From Blautia sp. (GTDB lineage: Bacteria > Bacillota > Clostridia > Lachnospirales > Lachnospiraceae), in the NCBI GenBank assembly GCA_022777285.1, contig JALFGN010000009.1, forward strand, positions 1-44,927: DNA of 44,927 bases. The letters run 5' to 3'. Each line of letters begins with the position of its first letter. Position 1 is the first letter of the stretch. Positions 32,412 through 40,167 of this stretch are shown here, piece after piece. The notes below the pieces were generated by a model that saw only the letters and a list, made by a program, of their open reading frames with translations, was not told the DNA's origin and did no database searches. The translations under genes were made by a program, and so were the position numbers.

Positions 32412-32537
32412 TCATAATTGTGAATGAATCAGATCAGAGAAGGAAGGAGATAAAATATCCCGGTACATAAATTGGAGCGTGTTTGAAAAATCATTCATAT
32501 CACCTGCAAGCTCCACTTTGCGTGATATTTGCTCCAC
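32412..32537 (-). CDS. Small 41-codon frame after TetR stop
   Basis: Immediately after the TAG of the TetR gene, the same frame continues open for 41 codons from a GTG to a TGA. The peptide begins VEQISRKVELAGDMNDF and ends SFSDLIHSQL. AGGAG lies directly against the GTG, too close for standard initiation; an internal ATG is 13 codons in. It could be a C-terminal extension lost by a stop mutation, the first part of a lost downstream gene, or chance. I do not recognise it. Confidence 0.25.
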   Translation of the reverse strand: MEQISRKVELAGDMNDFSNTLQFMYRDILSPSFSDLIHSQL

Positions 32538-32540
32538 CTC

Positions 32541-33158
32541 CTACTCGATTGTTTTAAGAAAGTTAAGGGAACCGGCAGGATTATCAGTTCCTTTTTCCAG
32601 CAGAGAGATCAGGGCTTCTATAATTTCTTCCTTTTCTTCCGGAGAAGAAGGGGAAATGGTGTTGTCCAGTTTTACCGTGAGAACGATAAGGACAATTTCT
32701 GCCAATGCGGCAGGATGATCAAAGTGAATATCTCCGCAGTCAATTCCCTGCTGGATAATCTCCGTGAGACTTGGTTTTAGTTCGGTAATGAGATAATTCA
32801 AATATTTCTGATGAAATAAAGCCTTTTCCTGCACATCAATGGGTCTTACCTGTCCATTTCGGTTCATCAACTCTCCGGAAGAATCACGGCAAGCCTGGAA
32901 AATAAGAGCCATACGGGTAAAGGGAGAAACATCTTTCTGTTCAGAAAGGTGTTTTGCTGTTTCCAGAGGCTTTTTATAATTTCGTTCAATCAGAGCTTCA
33001 AGGATCGCATCCTTGGAAGGAAAATAATAATAAATACTTCCTTTGCCGATTCCGGCGGTCTGAGCGATTTCACTTACGGAAATCGTCTGGATATTTCTGT
33101 TTGCCATCAGCGCCTGGAGTGCATCCAGTATTTGTTCGGATTTTTTGGTATTCTGCAT
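32541..33158 (-). CDS. TetR/AcrR-family regulator of the condensation-ACP cluster
   Basis: A 205-residue repressor. The N-terminal HTH is SVSEIAQTAGIGKGSIYYYF (residues about 27-47), followed by PSKDAILEALIERN. The ligand domain is all-alpha. It is divergent from the SCP2-hydrolase-condensation-ACP-ligase operon, and two similar inverted repeats lie between the two (33288-33302 and 33332-33346). It most likely represses both directions, with an acyl-CoA, lipid or pathway product as ligand (inference). ATG has GAAAGG 8 nt upstream. Confidence 0.87.
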   Translation of the reverse strand: MQNTKKSEQILDALQALMANRNIQTISVSEIAQTAGIGKGSIYYYFPSKDAILEALIERNYKKPLETAKHLSEQKDVSPFTRMALIFQACRDSSGELMNRNGQVRPIDVQEKALFHQKYLNYLITELKPSLTEIIQQGIDCGDIHFDHPAALAEIVLIVLTVKLDNTISPSSPEEKEEIIEALISLLEKGTDNPAGSLNFLKTIE

Positions 33159-33287
33159 AGTTTAGACCTTTCTGGAGTGCAATTATCAATTATCTAATAA
33201 GTATAGCACGAGAAAAGAAAAGGAAGCAAGCACAAATAGTTACAGAGATTCACAAAGATTTCTGTGAAAATTTGTCAGATAAAAATA

Positions 33288-33316
33288 TTGACCGATAGTC
33301 GGAAAAATGTTAATTT
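33288..33316 (+). promoter_or_regulatory. Promoter with embedded TetR half-palindrome 1
   Basis: TTGACC, 17-nt spacer, TAATTT. The -35 overlaps CCGA-TAG-TCGG (33292-33302), an imperfect copy of the second operator, sharing GACCGATnGTCG. Confidence 0.5.
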
Positions 33317-33331
33317 ACTAGTGTAATATAA

Positions 33332-33346
33332 TCGACCGATGGTCGA
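33332..33346 (+). promoter_or_regulatory. TetR-type operator 2
   Basis: A perfect inverted repeat TCGACC-GAT-GGTCGA overlapping the end of a TATAAT at 33327-33332. It is 27 nt before the SCP2 start and spaced 44 nt from the first site. Confidence 0.7.
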
Positions 33347-33373
33347 AAAAGGAGAAAAAAGGAGAAGAAAATT

Positions 33374-33703
33374 ATGACTTACGCAGAATTCTTCGCAGAA
33401 ATCAAAAGCAAATTTATGGAGGCAGATGTCAGTGATATTTCTGAACATCTTGCTTATCAGTTTAATATTACAGGAGAGGCTTCCGGGATTTTTTACATTG
33501 AAGTAAAAGAAGGAGAGCTGCATGTAGAGCCTTATGAATATTATGACAGAGATGCGATGTTTACCTGTTCTGCAAATACATTGCGCAAGCTTGCAGATAA
33601 CAAACTGGATCCCATTATGGCTGTGACACTTCAGAAATTAAAAGTGGAAGGAAATATTGACAAAGCACTGAGACTGAAAGAATTGATTGACAGCCATAAA
33701 TAA
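33374..33703 (+). CDS. SCP2-like lipid carrier domain protein
   Basis: A 109-residue single-domain protein resembling SCP2 sterol-carrier domains: alternating strands HLAYQFNITGEASGIFYIEVKEGELHVEP, a helix with DAMFTCSANTLRKLADNKLDPIMA, and the closing LKVEGNIDKALRLKELIDS. SCP2 domains hold lipids or acyl-CoA in a hydrophobic tunnel. It is the first gene of the operon under TetR control, 39 nt before the hydrolase. It could present or shelter an acyl substrate or lipid product. Confidence 0.83.
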   Translation: MTYAEFFAEIKSKFMEADVSDISEHLAYQFNITGEASGIFYIEVKEGELHVEPYEYYDRDAMFTCSANTLRKLADNKLDPIMAVTLQKLKVEGNIDKALRLKELIDSHK

Positions 33704-33741
33704 ACAGAAAATCTGTACCAGGCTGTAAAAAGGAGCAGAAT

Positions 33742-34689
33742 ATGAATCGAATAATAGAATGTGGCGCTGTGCTGCTTGGGTTACTCGCAGCTGCCAGTGC
33801 AGGCGGAACTGCTTATTTTTACCGCAGAACAATGAAGAGAAACAAGGTTAAAATAGAACGTACCATGAAGATGGCAGGAACGGACTGGAATCAGTACCGG
33901 GATATGCTCAGTACACGAAAAGAATACATGCTGGCACAGCCCCACAAGGATGTTTATCTTACATCGGAAGATGGATTGCGGCTGCATGCAGTTTATTTCC
34001 CTGGGGATGGAACTTCAGATAAAGCGGTGATCTGTCTGCATGGATATACAAGTGAAGGAATGAAAGATAATATCGGTTTGTCTGATTATTATCTGAAACG
34101 GGGATATCGGATGCTTCTTGTAGATGCAAGAGCGCATGGACAAAGTGAAGGGCAGTATATTGGCTTTGGATGTAAAGATCGGTTTGATGTGATGAAATGG
34201 ATTCGATGGATGGTAAAAGAATGTGGAAGTTCTGTCAGAATTCTTCTGCACGGTACCTCCATGGGAGGAGCAACTGCTTTGATGACATCCGGTCTGCCTC
34301 TTCCAAAACAGGTAAAGGGAATTATATCCGATTGTGGTTTTACTTCACCGAAATATGTATTCACCCATGTATTACATACAATGTATCATCTTCCGGCCTT
34401 TCCAATGATTCAGCTGTCTGATTTTATAAACAAGAGAAAAGCAGGATATGGACTGGATGAATGTAATGCAGCAAGAGAAGTACGAAAGGCAAAGGTTCCG
34501 ATTCTTCTGATTCACGGAGATGCAGACACATTTGTTCCCTGCTATATGTGCCGGGAAATTTATGAGAATTGTGCTTCACCGAAGAAAATGCTCATTGTAA
34601 AAGGAGCGGCACATGCAGAAAGCTACTATAAAAATACAAAGGAATATGAAAAAGCATTAAATGAATTTATTGGAGGGGTGCTCAAATGA
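33742..34689 (+). CDS. Membrane-anchored alpha/beta hydrolase
   Basis: A 315-residue protein with one N-terminal membrane helix (residues about 5-28, AVLLGLLAAASAGGTAYFY). An alpha/beta-hydrolase domain follows: oxyanion region VICLHGYTSEG, nucleophile elbow LHGTSMGGATA with Ser173, Asp in LLIHGDADTFVP and His in KGAAHAESYY. It resembles bacterial YqiA/BAAT-like or YqkD-type hydrolases, which cleave esters or thioesters. Placed in this operon it could release a finished acyl product from the carrier protein, or edit it. The stop overlaps the start of the next gene by 4 nt. Confidence 0.85.
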   Translation: MNRIIECGAVLLGLLAAASAGGTAYFYRRTMKRNKVKIERTMKMAGTDWNQYRDMLSTRKEYMLAQPHKDVYLTSEDGLRLHAVYFPGDGTSDKAVICLHGYTSEGMKDNIGLSDYYLKRGYRMLLVDARAHGQSEGQYIGFGCKDRFDVMKWIRWMVKECGSSVRILLHGTSMGGATALMTSGLPLPKQVKGIISDCGFTSPKYVFTHVLHTMYHLPAFPMIQLSDFINKRKAGYGLDECNAAREVRKAKVPILLIHGDADTFVPCYMCREIYENCASPKKMLIVKGAAHAESYYKNTKEYEKALNEFIGGVLK

Positions 34690-36092
34690 TGAGAAAAAGA
34701 AAAGGTTATCCGGTTTATCCGCTGACAGCAGCGCAGAAATTTCATCTGTTTTATCAGAATTTCTGTCCGAAAAAGGAAGTGCTGAATATTGGAACCAGCC
34801 TTACCATTGGTGCAGATCTTGACTGGAAAGTATTGAAAGAAGCCATTTATAAGGCTTACGAGCGAAATGACTTTATGCGTCTTCGTTTTGCAAAAGATAA
34901 AGAAGGAAACTGGTATCAGTATATTGTAGATAAAGAAGAAAGAGAGATTGAATTTGTTGATTTCTCCGGAGCATCCATGGAAGAGGCAGAGGCTCAGATG
35001 CGAGAGTGGACACAGGTGCCTTTCAAACGTCAGGATTCTCCTATGAACCGAATCGTTATGATTCGAACATCGGATGGCTATAATGGACTCTATCTTCTTA
35101 TTGATCACATGACTGCAGATGCCCAGTCTCTGATCGGATTTTTGAAAGATGTCATTCAGATTTATTGTAATGCGTTATATGAAGGCGTGGAATATCCAAA
35201 AGAAATGTCTTCTTATCTGGAACAGCTGCAAAAAGACCTGGCATATGAAAATGGAAGCAAAGCGCAGGAAAGAGACCGGAAATTCTTCCGGAATCTGATC
35301 GATCACAGTCCGGAACCGATTTATAATGGATTAAGAGGCACCATGGAGTTGGAAGAATCCAGAAAACGTCTGGGGGATCCAAATGTAAGGGCTGCAATTA
35401 ATGTATCCGATTCTGTAGATTCTGCTCTTGATACGTTCCATCTGGAGGAAGAACCGACCAGAAGACTGTTTGATTTTTGTGAGAAATACCATGTATCCAT
35501 GACCTGTCTGCTGATTATGGGGCTCCGCACTTATTTCCAGAAGATGAATGGACACGAGGATGTTTCCATTAATACAGCCATTGCCCGTCGCGCGACGCTC
35601 AAAGAGAAAAAATCAGGAGGAACCAGAATCCATTCCTTCCCATTCCGTACTGTTATATCAGAAGACAAGACCTTCTTGGAAGGAATTTATGAGATTCGTG
35701 ATTTACAGAACATTTATTTCCGCCATGCGAATTTTGACCCGGTTGAATACTTTGCATATCGTGGAAAAAAATATCCGCATCCAAATGGAGAAACCTATGA
35801 ACCGATGTCCCTGACTTATCAGCCGATGAGTCTTCAGGAAGAAAATCTGACGAAACTGGGTGATATTAAATATAAGACCAAATGGTATCCGAATGGTGCG
35901 ACAACACAGGCTATGTATTTGACGGTTATGCACAGACCGGAAGATAATGGACTGGATTTTAATTTTGAACATCAGATAAAAGCAGTGTCAAGGGAAGATT
36001 TGGAGTATCTGTATTATTATCTGTGTAAAATTATGTTTAAGGGAACAGAAAATCCAAATCTGAAAATCGGTGACATTATTAAGCTTATTTAG
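34686..36092 (+). CDS. Stand-alone NRPS-type condensation / acyltransferase domain
   Basis: A 468-residue protein of the condensation/CAT-like acyltransferase superfamily. The N-terminus PVYPLTAAQKFHLFYQ matches the C1 region of condensation domains. LLIDHMTADAQS is the HHxxxDG active site with second His141 and Asp145; the first His is replaced by Asp and the last Gly by Ala. A later block HVSMTCLLIMGLRTYF and NTAIARRATLKEKKSGGTRIHSFPFR matches the latch region. It probably joins an amine or hydroxyl acceptor to an acyl or aminoacyl group on the neighbouring carrier. Being a separate protein rather than part of a megasynthase is unusual. Confidence 0.82.
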   Translation: MMRKRKGYPVYPLTAAQKFHLFYQNFCPKKEVLNIGTSLTIGADLDWKVLKEAIYKAYERNDFMRLRFAKDKEGNWYQYIVDKEEREIEFVDFSGASMEEAEAQMREWTQVPFKRQDSPMNRIVMIRTSDGYNGLYLLIDHMTADAQSLIGFLKDVIQIYCNALYEGVEYPKEMSSYLEQLQKDLAYENGSKAQERDRKFFRNLIDHSPEPIYNGLRGTMELEESRKRLGDPNVRAAINVSDSVDSALDTFHLEEEPTRRLFDFCEKYHVSMTCLLIMGLRTYFQKMNGHEDVSINTAIARRATLKEKKSGGTRIHSFPFRTVISEDKTFLEGIYEIRDLQNIYFRHANFDPVEYFAYRGKKYPHPNGETYEPMSLTYQPMSLQEENLTKLGDIKYKTKWYPNGATTQAMYLTVMHRPEDNGLDFNFEHQIKAVSREDLEYLYYYLCKIMFKGTENPNLKIGDIIKLI

Positions 36093-36130
36093 TGCAAACC
36101 AAGGTTTATTTATGGAAAGGAAAAAGAAAA

Positions 36131-36364
36131 ATGTTTGAAAAATTAGTGGAAGTTATTTGTAATTATGTGGAAGTAGAACCTGCTGATGTAAAGGAAGAAT
36201 CCAGATTCATGGAAGATCTTGGGTTTACCTCCTTTGATTTTATGAGTATGCTGGGAGAACTGGAAGAAGAGCTTGATGTGGAAATCAACGAGCAGGAAGC
36301 AGCAGATATCAGAACCGTAAAGGAAGCAGCAGATTATCTTGAAAAACTGTCACAGGAACAGTAG
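36131..36364 (+). CDS. Acyl/peptidyl carrier protein
   Basis: A 77-residue four-helix carrier protein. The phosphopantetheine site is MEDLGFTSFDFMSMLG, with Ser34 in GFTS-F in place of the usual GxDSL. The acidic recognition helix ELEEELDVEINEQEA follows. It differs from fatty-acid ACP and sits between the condensation gene (38-nt gap) and the AMP ligase (14-nt gap), so it is the dedicated carrier of the pathway. ATG 36131 has GGAAAGG upstream; upstream in-frame codons run into the condensation gene. No phosphopantetheinyl transferase is nearby. Confidence 0.9.
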   Translation: MFEKLVEVICNYVEVEPADVKEESRFMEDLGFTSFDFMSMLGELEEELDVEINEQEAADIRTVKEAADYLEKLSQEQ

Positions 36365-36378
36365 GAAGAAGGAAAATT

Positions 36379-37887
36379 ATGACATGCAGCACAATTCGTG
36401 AAATTCTCACAGGCGCAGCAGACAAATTTGGAAATCAGGATGCAGTGCGTTACAAAATCAAAAAAGATACCATTGAGACAAAATCCTATATGGACCTGAA
36501 AAAGGACAGTGAAAGTTTTTCCAATGTATTGAAGATACTCGGTGAGACAGGAAGTCACATTGCGGTTACAGGTATGACCTCCTATGCATGGATGGTTACT
36601 TACCTTGGAACGGTAAACAGCGGCAGTGTTGCGGTACCTCTTGATGTTTCACTTCCTGCGGAGGAAATGTGCGCGCTGATTCATCGGGCAGATGTGACAG
36701 TCCTTGTACTGGATGAAGTGAGAAAAGATGTGGCAGCGATTGTAAAAGACCGGTGTCCGGGGCTGAAATATCTGATTTCCATGCAGAAAACGGAAAGTGA
36801 TGAAGCAAGTCTATCTTTCTGGAGTTTGATCCGGGAAAATGAAAAGGAATATGCCTATAATCCGGATCCTGAACAGCTTTGTACGATTATGTTTACCTCC
36901 GGAACAACCGGAAAGAGCAAAGGAGTTATGCTGACTCACCGGAATCTGGCAGAAAATGCTACCTGTCTGGACATGAAAATACCGGAACGTACGGTGATTT
37001 TATCGGTACTTCCCATTCATCATGCATATTGTCTGAGTATGGATATTCTGAAAGGATTATCTCTTGGAAGTATTATTTGTATCAATGATTCTCTTCTGCG
37101 TGTGGCGAAAAATATCAAATTGTTTTGTCCGAATATGATTCTAATGGTTCCTCTTATGATTGAAACCATGGCAAAGAAACTGGAAGAAGCAGCAGGATTG
37201 CCGCCGGAAATTGTGAAAAGAGAGGTATTTGGAGAACAGTTTCATACCATATGCAGTGGAGGCGCTTATCTGAATCCGGCTCTGATCGATCTGTTTGCGA
37301 AATATGGCATTACGATTCTCCAGGGATATGGTATGACAGAATGTGCACCTGTAATCAGTACCAGCAGAAGCTGGAATATCAAGAGAGAAGCAGTCGGACA
37401 GCTTCTGCCGAACTGTGAAGCAAAAGTTGTGGACAATGAATTATGGGTACGTGGCAGTAGTGTCATGCAGGGATATTATAAGATGCCAAAAGAGACCCAG
37501 GAAACACTTGAGGATGGATGGCTGAAAACAGGAGATCTGGGATACATAGATGAAGAGGGATTTGTATTCCTTACAGGAAGAAAGAAAAATCTGATTATTA
37601 CAAAAAATGGAGAAAATGTATCTCCGGAAGAACTGGAAAATAAAATCGGAGAAAATCGTCTGGTACAGGAAATCCTGGTAAGAGAGGCCGAAGGTGTGAT
37701 CGAAGCGGAAATTTTCCCGGATTATGAATATGCCCAAAAACAGGGCATCGCAGATATGCAAGCAGCGGCACAGGAAATGATTGACCAGTATAATCAAGGC
37801 GCACCTGCATACAAAAAGATTTACAGACTGAAAATCAGAGAGACAGAATTTGAAAAGACACCTTCAAAGAAAATAAAGAGATATTAA
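36379..37887 (+). CDS. AMP-forming acyl/amino-acid ligase (adenylation enzyme)
   Basis: A 502-residue ANL-superfamily enzyme. The phosphate loop is FTSGTTGKSKGVMLTHRN (near residue 172). A5 is GYGMTECAP (near 315). The hinge is KTGDLGYIDEEGFVFLTGR, and the catalytic lysine lies in EKTPSKKIKRY at the extreme C-terminus (A10). It activates a carboxylate with ATP and loads the pantetheine of the carrier protein just upstream. The substrate pocket suggests neither a specific amino acid nor a fatty acid by eye. Followed by a terminator, so it ends the operon. Confidence 0.9.
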   Translation: MTCSTIREILTGAADKFGNQDAVRYKIKKDTIETKSYMDLKKDSESFSNVLKILGETGSHIAVTGMTSYAWMVTYLGTVNSGSVAVPLDVSLPAEEMCALIHRADVTVLVLDEVRKDVAAIVKDRCPGLKYLISMQKTESDEASLSFWSLIRENEKEYAYNPDPEQLCTIMFTSGTTGKSKGVMLTHRNLAENATCLDMKIPERTVILSVLPIHHAYCLSMDILKGLSLGSIICINDSLLRVAKNIKLFCPNMILMVPLMIETMAKKLEEAAGLPPEIVKREVFGEQFHTICSGGAYLNPALIDLFAKYGITILQGYGMTECAPVISTSRSWNIKREAVGQLLPNCEAKVVDNELWVRGSSVMQGYYKMPKETQETLEDGWLKTGDLGYIDEEGFVFLTGRKKNLIITKNGENVSPEELENKIGENRLVQEILVREAEGVIEAEIFPDYEYAQKQGIADMQAAAQEMIDQYNQGAPAYKKIYRLKIRETEFEKTPSKKIKRY

Positions 37888-37894
37888 TAAAAAA

Positions 37895-37931
37895 ACAATC
37901 CCGTACATGCGTGTATGGGATTGTTTTTTTA
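37895..37931. terminator. Bidirectional terminator
   Basis: ACAATCCC-TACA / TGTA-GGGATTGT stem flanked by A-run and T-run on both sides. It ends the ligase operon rightward and the DUF624 operon leftward. Confidence 0.88.
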
Positions 37932-37948
37932 CTTTATAATTGATGCAT

Positions 37949-38641
37949 TCATTTTTCGGAGTCTTCAAGAGAAGAAGCAGCTTCTGCCTCTGTTTCTTCT
38001 ATGACCTCTTCGTTTTCCTGCGGCTCATATTTGGCAAACACTTTTCGGAACATATAGGAATGTGCAAGCGCGATACAGGAAATACCAAGAAGAATCCATG
38101 CAAGGCTGCCGTACATCAGAGTTGTTCCGTTGATCAGAGTAGCCAGTACAGCCAGGATTGGAATCAATACGATTGCAACGGTATATGGCAGATTCAGAAT
38201 ACTGATGAGTATAGCATTTTTCATGGAATTTCTTATAGTATTCTCAAATCTTGCCACATAAGGGAAGACGTAAGAAAGCAACAGAAGATAAAAAGTAGAG
38301 ACCGCTCCGATGAGAATACGGAAAACCTTCTGCATATTTCCCTGAAACAGCTGGGTTGCCTTAAAATCAAATGCCAGAATCAGCCCTACAACAGCCAGAA
38401 TCAGCCAGATAATCGTTGAAATTTTAAAATTCTGTTTCAATGCATGGAAGAAGCCCTTTACAATATAAGTTTCTTCCCCTTTGACCATTTTCAGTGTGAC
38501 AGAATACAACGCAGTAATGGATGCACCAATCGTAATGATTGGTATACAGCAGATCAGACAAAGGAGATTCAAAATCATCAGATCACAGACCCGTGATAAA
38601 AATCTCATGACTGGACTGTCCATATTAAAAAAACTACTCAT
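37949..38641 (-). CDS. DUF624 / YesL-family membrane protein
   Basis: A 230-residue membrane protein with about five hydrophobic segments. It starts FNMDSPVMRFLSRVCDLMILNLLCLICCIPI (blocks), followed by GASITALYSVTLKMV, which matches the YesL/DUF624 family usually near carbohydrate transporters. It ends in a cytosolic tail rich in Glu/Ala. The start has AAGAAGG 9 nt upstream. It follows the CNNM-like gene by 17 nt in the leftward operon. Function in this context is unknown. Confidence 0.8.
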   Translation of the reverse strand: MSSFFNMDSPVMRFLSRVCDLMILNLLCLICCIPIITIGASITALYSVTLKMVKGEETYIVKGFFHALKQNFKISTIIWLILAVVGLILAFDFKATQLFQGNMQKVFRILIGAVSTFYLLLLSYVFPYVARFENTIRNSMKNAILISILNLPYTVAIVLIPILAVLATLINGTTLMYGSLAWILLGISCIALAHSYMFRKVFAKYEPQENEEVIEETEAEAASSLEDSEK

Positions 38642-38658
38642 AAATGATAACCTTCTTT

Positions 38659-39957
38659 CTATAATTCGCTGGAATCTTCAGACATCTGAGATTGTTCTTC
38701 CGCTTCCGGAAGATAAATATGTACGGTTTCGATGCGATTTTTTTCGATACAATCGACTACAAGATGAATGTGATCCGGGGTATCAACGCTCTCACCGGTT
38801 TCCGGTAAACGGTCAAGCTGTTCGATGATATATCCACCAATGGAATCATAATCTTCTGATTCAATTCGGATGGGAAGGATTTCATTCAGATCATCCAGAC
38901 GCATGGAACCTTTGACAAGATATTCTCTTCCTTCTTCCAGTTCAATCAGTTCTTCCTCTTCGGAATCATCGTATTCATCATGAATATCCCCGACGATTTC
39001 TTCCAGAAGATTTTCAAGGGTAATGATACCTGCCGTTGCTCCGTATTCATCAAGTACAACAGCAAAAGAAACCGATTCTTCCTTCATCTCTACAAGAAGT
39101 TCGGAGATCTTTTTGTATTCGAAAGTAAAGTAGGGATCCCGCATCATCTGACGAAGATCAAATTGAGTTTTGTCCTCCAGGAGCAAAAGATCTTTTACGT
39201 TTACAATCCCTATGATGTTATCGGTAGTATCTTCGTAAACCGGAAAACGTGTATGTTTTTCTTCGCGAAAGAGACAAATCAAATCCTCATAAGTACTTTT
39301 TACATCAGCAAAAGCTACATCGATTCTGGGAACCATAATTTCTCTGGCCTGAGAATCACCAAAATCAAATACATTATTGATCATCTGACGTTCTTCACTT
39401 TCAATGACCCCTTCTTCGTGGCTGACATTCACAATAGTCCGCAGTTCATGTTCGGTAATCAGACTTTCCTTTTTGTCCGGATCGATACGAAGCAACAGTA
39501 AGACTCCTTGTGAAAGTTTGTTTACAACAAAAATAGCCGGTGTCAGGACAGACATCAGAAGATGAATCGGACCGGCATAAACAAGAGCCAGTTTTTCTGC
39601 ATTTGCAGTCGCCAGAGTTTTCGGAGTGATTTCACCAAAAATCAGAACCAACAATGTAAGAATACCGGTACAGATTCCGACAGCTGTGTTTCCAAACAGG
39701 CGAATGGTCACAGACGTCGCAAGAGAAGATGCACCGATATTGACAAGATTATTGCCGATTAGTATAGTACTGAGCATTTTACCGGAATTGTCTGTTATCT
39801 TTAACAGGGTAATTGCCCGCTTGTTACCTTGCTCTGCAAGGCTTTGAATACGAATTCTGTTTACGGTAGTCATAGAAGTCTCTGCTGATGAGAAGAAAGC
39901 CGAAAGGCATAACAGAACAATCAGAATAAGAAACTGTATGGCGTCACTGGAATCCAA
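38659..39957 (-). CDS. CNNM/CorC-type transporter (HlyC/CorC family)
   Basis: A 432-residue protein. A DUF21 membrane domain with four hydrophobic helices (FSSAETSMTTVNRIRI in the first third) is followed by two CBS domains around residues 205-320 (IMVPRIDVAFADV, IIGIVNVKDLLLL and AVVLDEYGATAGIIT) and a CorC_HlyC transporter-associated domain at the C-terminus. The family handles Mg2+ or other divalent-cation export and regulation. The gene appears to use a TTG start at 39957; AAGGAG is 11 nt upstream. An ATG 7 nt nearer that site opens only a 13-codon frame. Confidence 0.88.
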   Translation of the reverse strand: MDSSDAIQFLILIVLLCLSAFFSSAETSMTTVNRIRIQSLAEQGNKRAITLLKITDNSGKMLSTILIGNNLVNIGASSLATSVTIRLFGNTAVGICTGILTLLVLIFGEITPKTLATANAEKLALVYAGPIHLLMSVLTPAIFVVNKLSQGVLLLLRIDPDKKESLITEHELRTIVNVSHEEGVIESEERQMINNVFDFGDSQAREIMVPRIDVAFADVKSTYEDLICLFREEKHTRFPVYEDTTDNIIGIVNVKDLLLLEDKTQFDLRQMMRDPYFTFEYKKISELLVEMKEESVSFAVVLDEYGATAGIITLENLLEEIVGDIHDEYDDSEEEELIELEEGREYLVKGSMRLDDLNEILPIRIESEDYDSIGGYIIEQLDRLPETGESVDTPDHIHLVVDCIEKNRIETVHIYLPEAEEQSQMSEDSSEL

Positions 39958-40000
39958 TTCATGTTCAACTCCTTTATAAATAAAATAGATTACCTAAGAA

Positions 40001-40029
40001 ATGATACATGATTTCTACTTAGAATGCAA
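40001..40029 (-). promoter_or_regulatory. Promoter of the CNNM-DUF624 operon
   Basis: Leftward TTGCAT, 17-nt spacer, TATCAT; about 43 nt from the TTG start. Confidence 0.55.
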
Positions 40030-40133
40030 GTAAAATACCAGTATCTTCCTATTACAAATGTGTGAAAAAAATAAAAAAATTAAAAATATTATTTTGGGGG
40101 TGTTGGAAGAGAAAGAAATGTGCTATAATGTCA

Positions 40134-40139
40134 CAGATA
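40134..40139 (+). promoter_or_regulatory. Extended -10 of the wall-protein gene
   Basis: TGC-TATAAT extended -10, 28 nt before ATG 40168. No good -35. Confidence 0.5.
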
Positions 40140-40167
40140 ACGGGATTGAATAAAAGAAAGGAAAGTC

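Noticed and set aside
32479-32780. Plus-strand frames opposite the TetR gene end
   Set aside because: Antisense shadows of a clear TetR gene.
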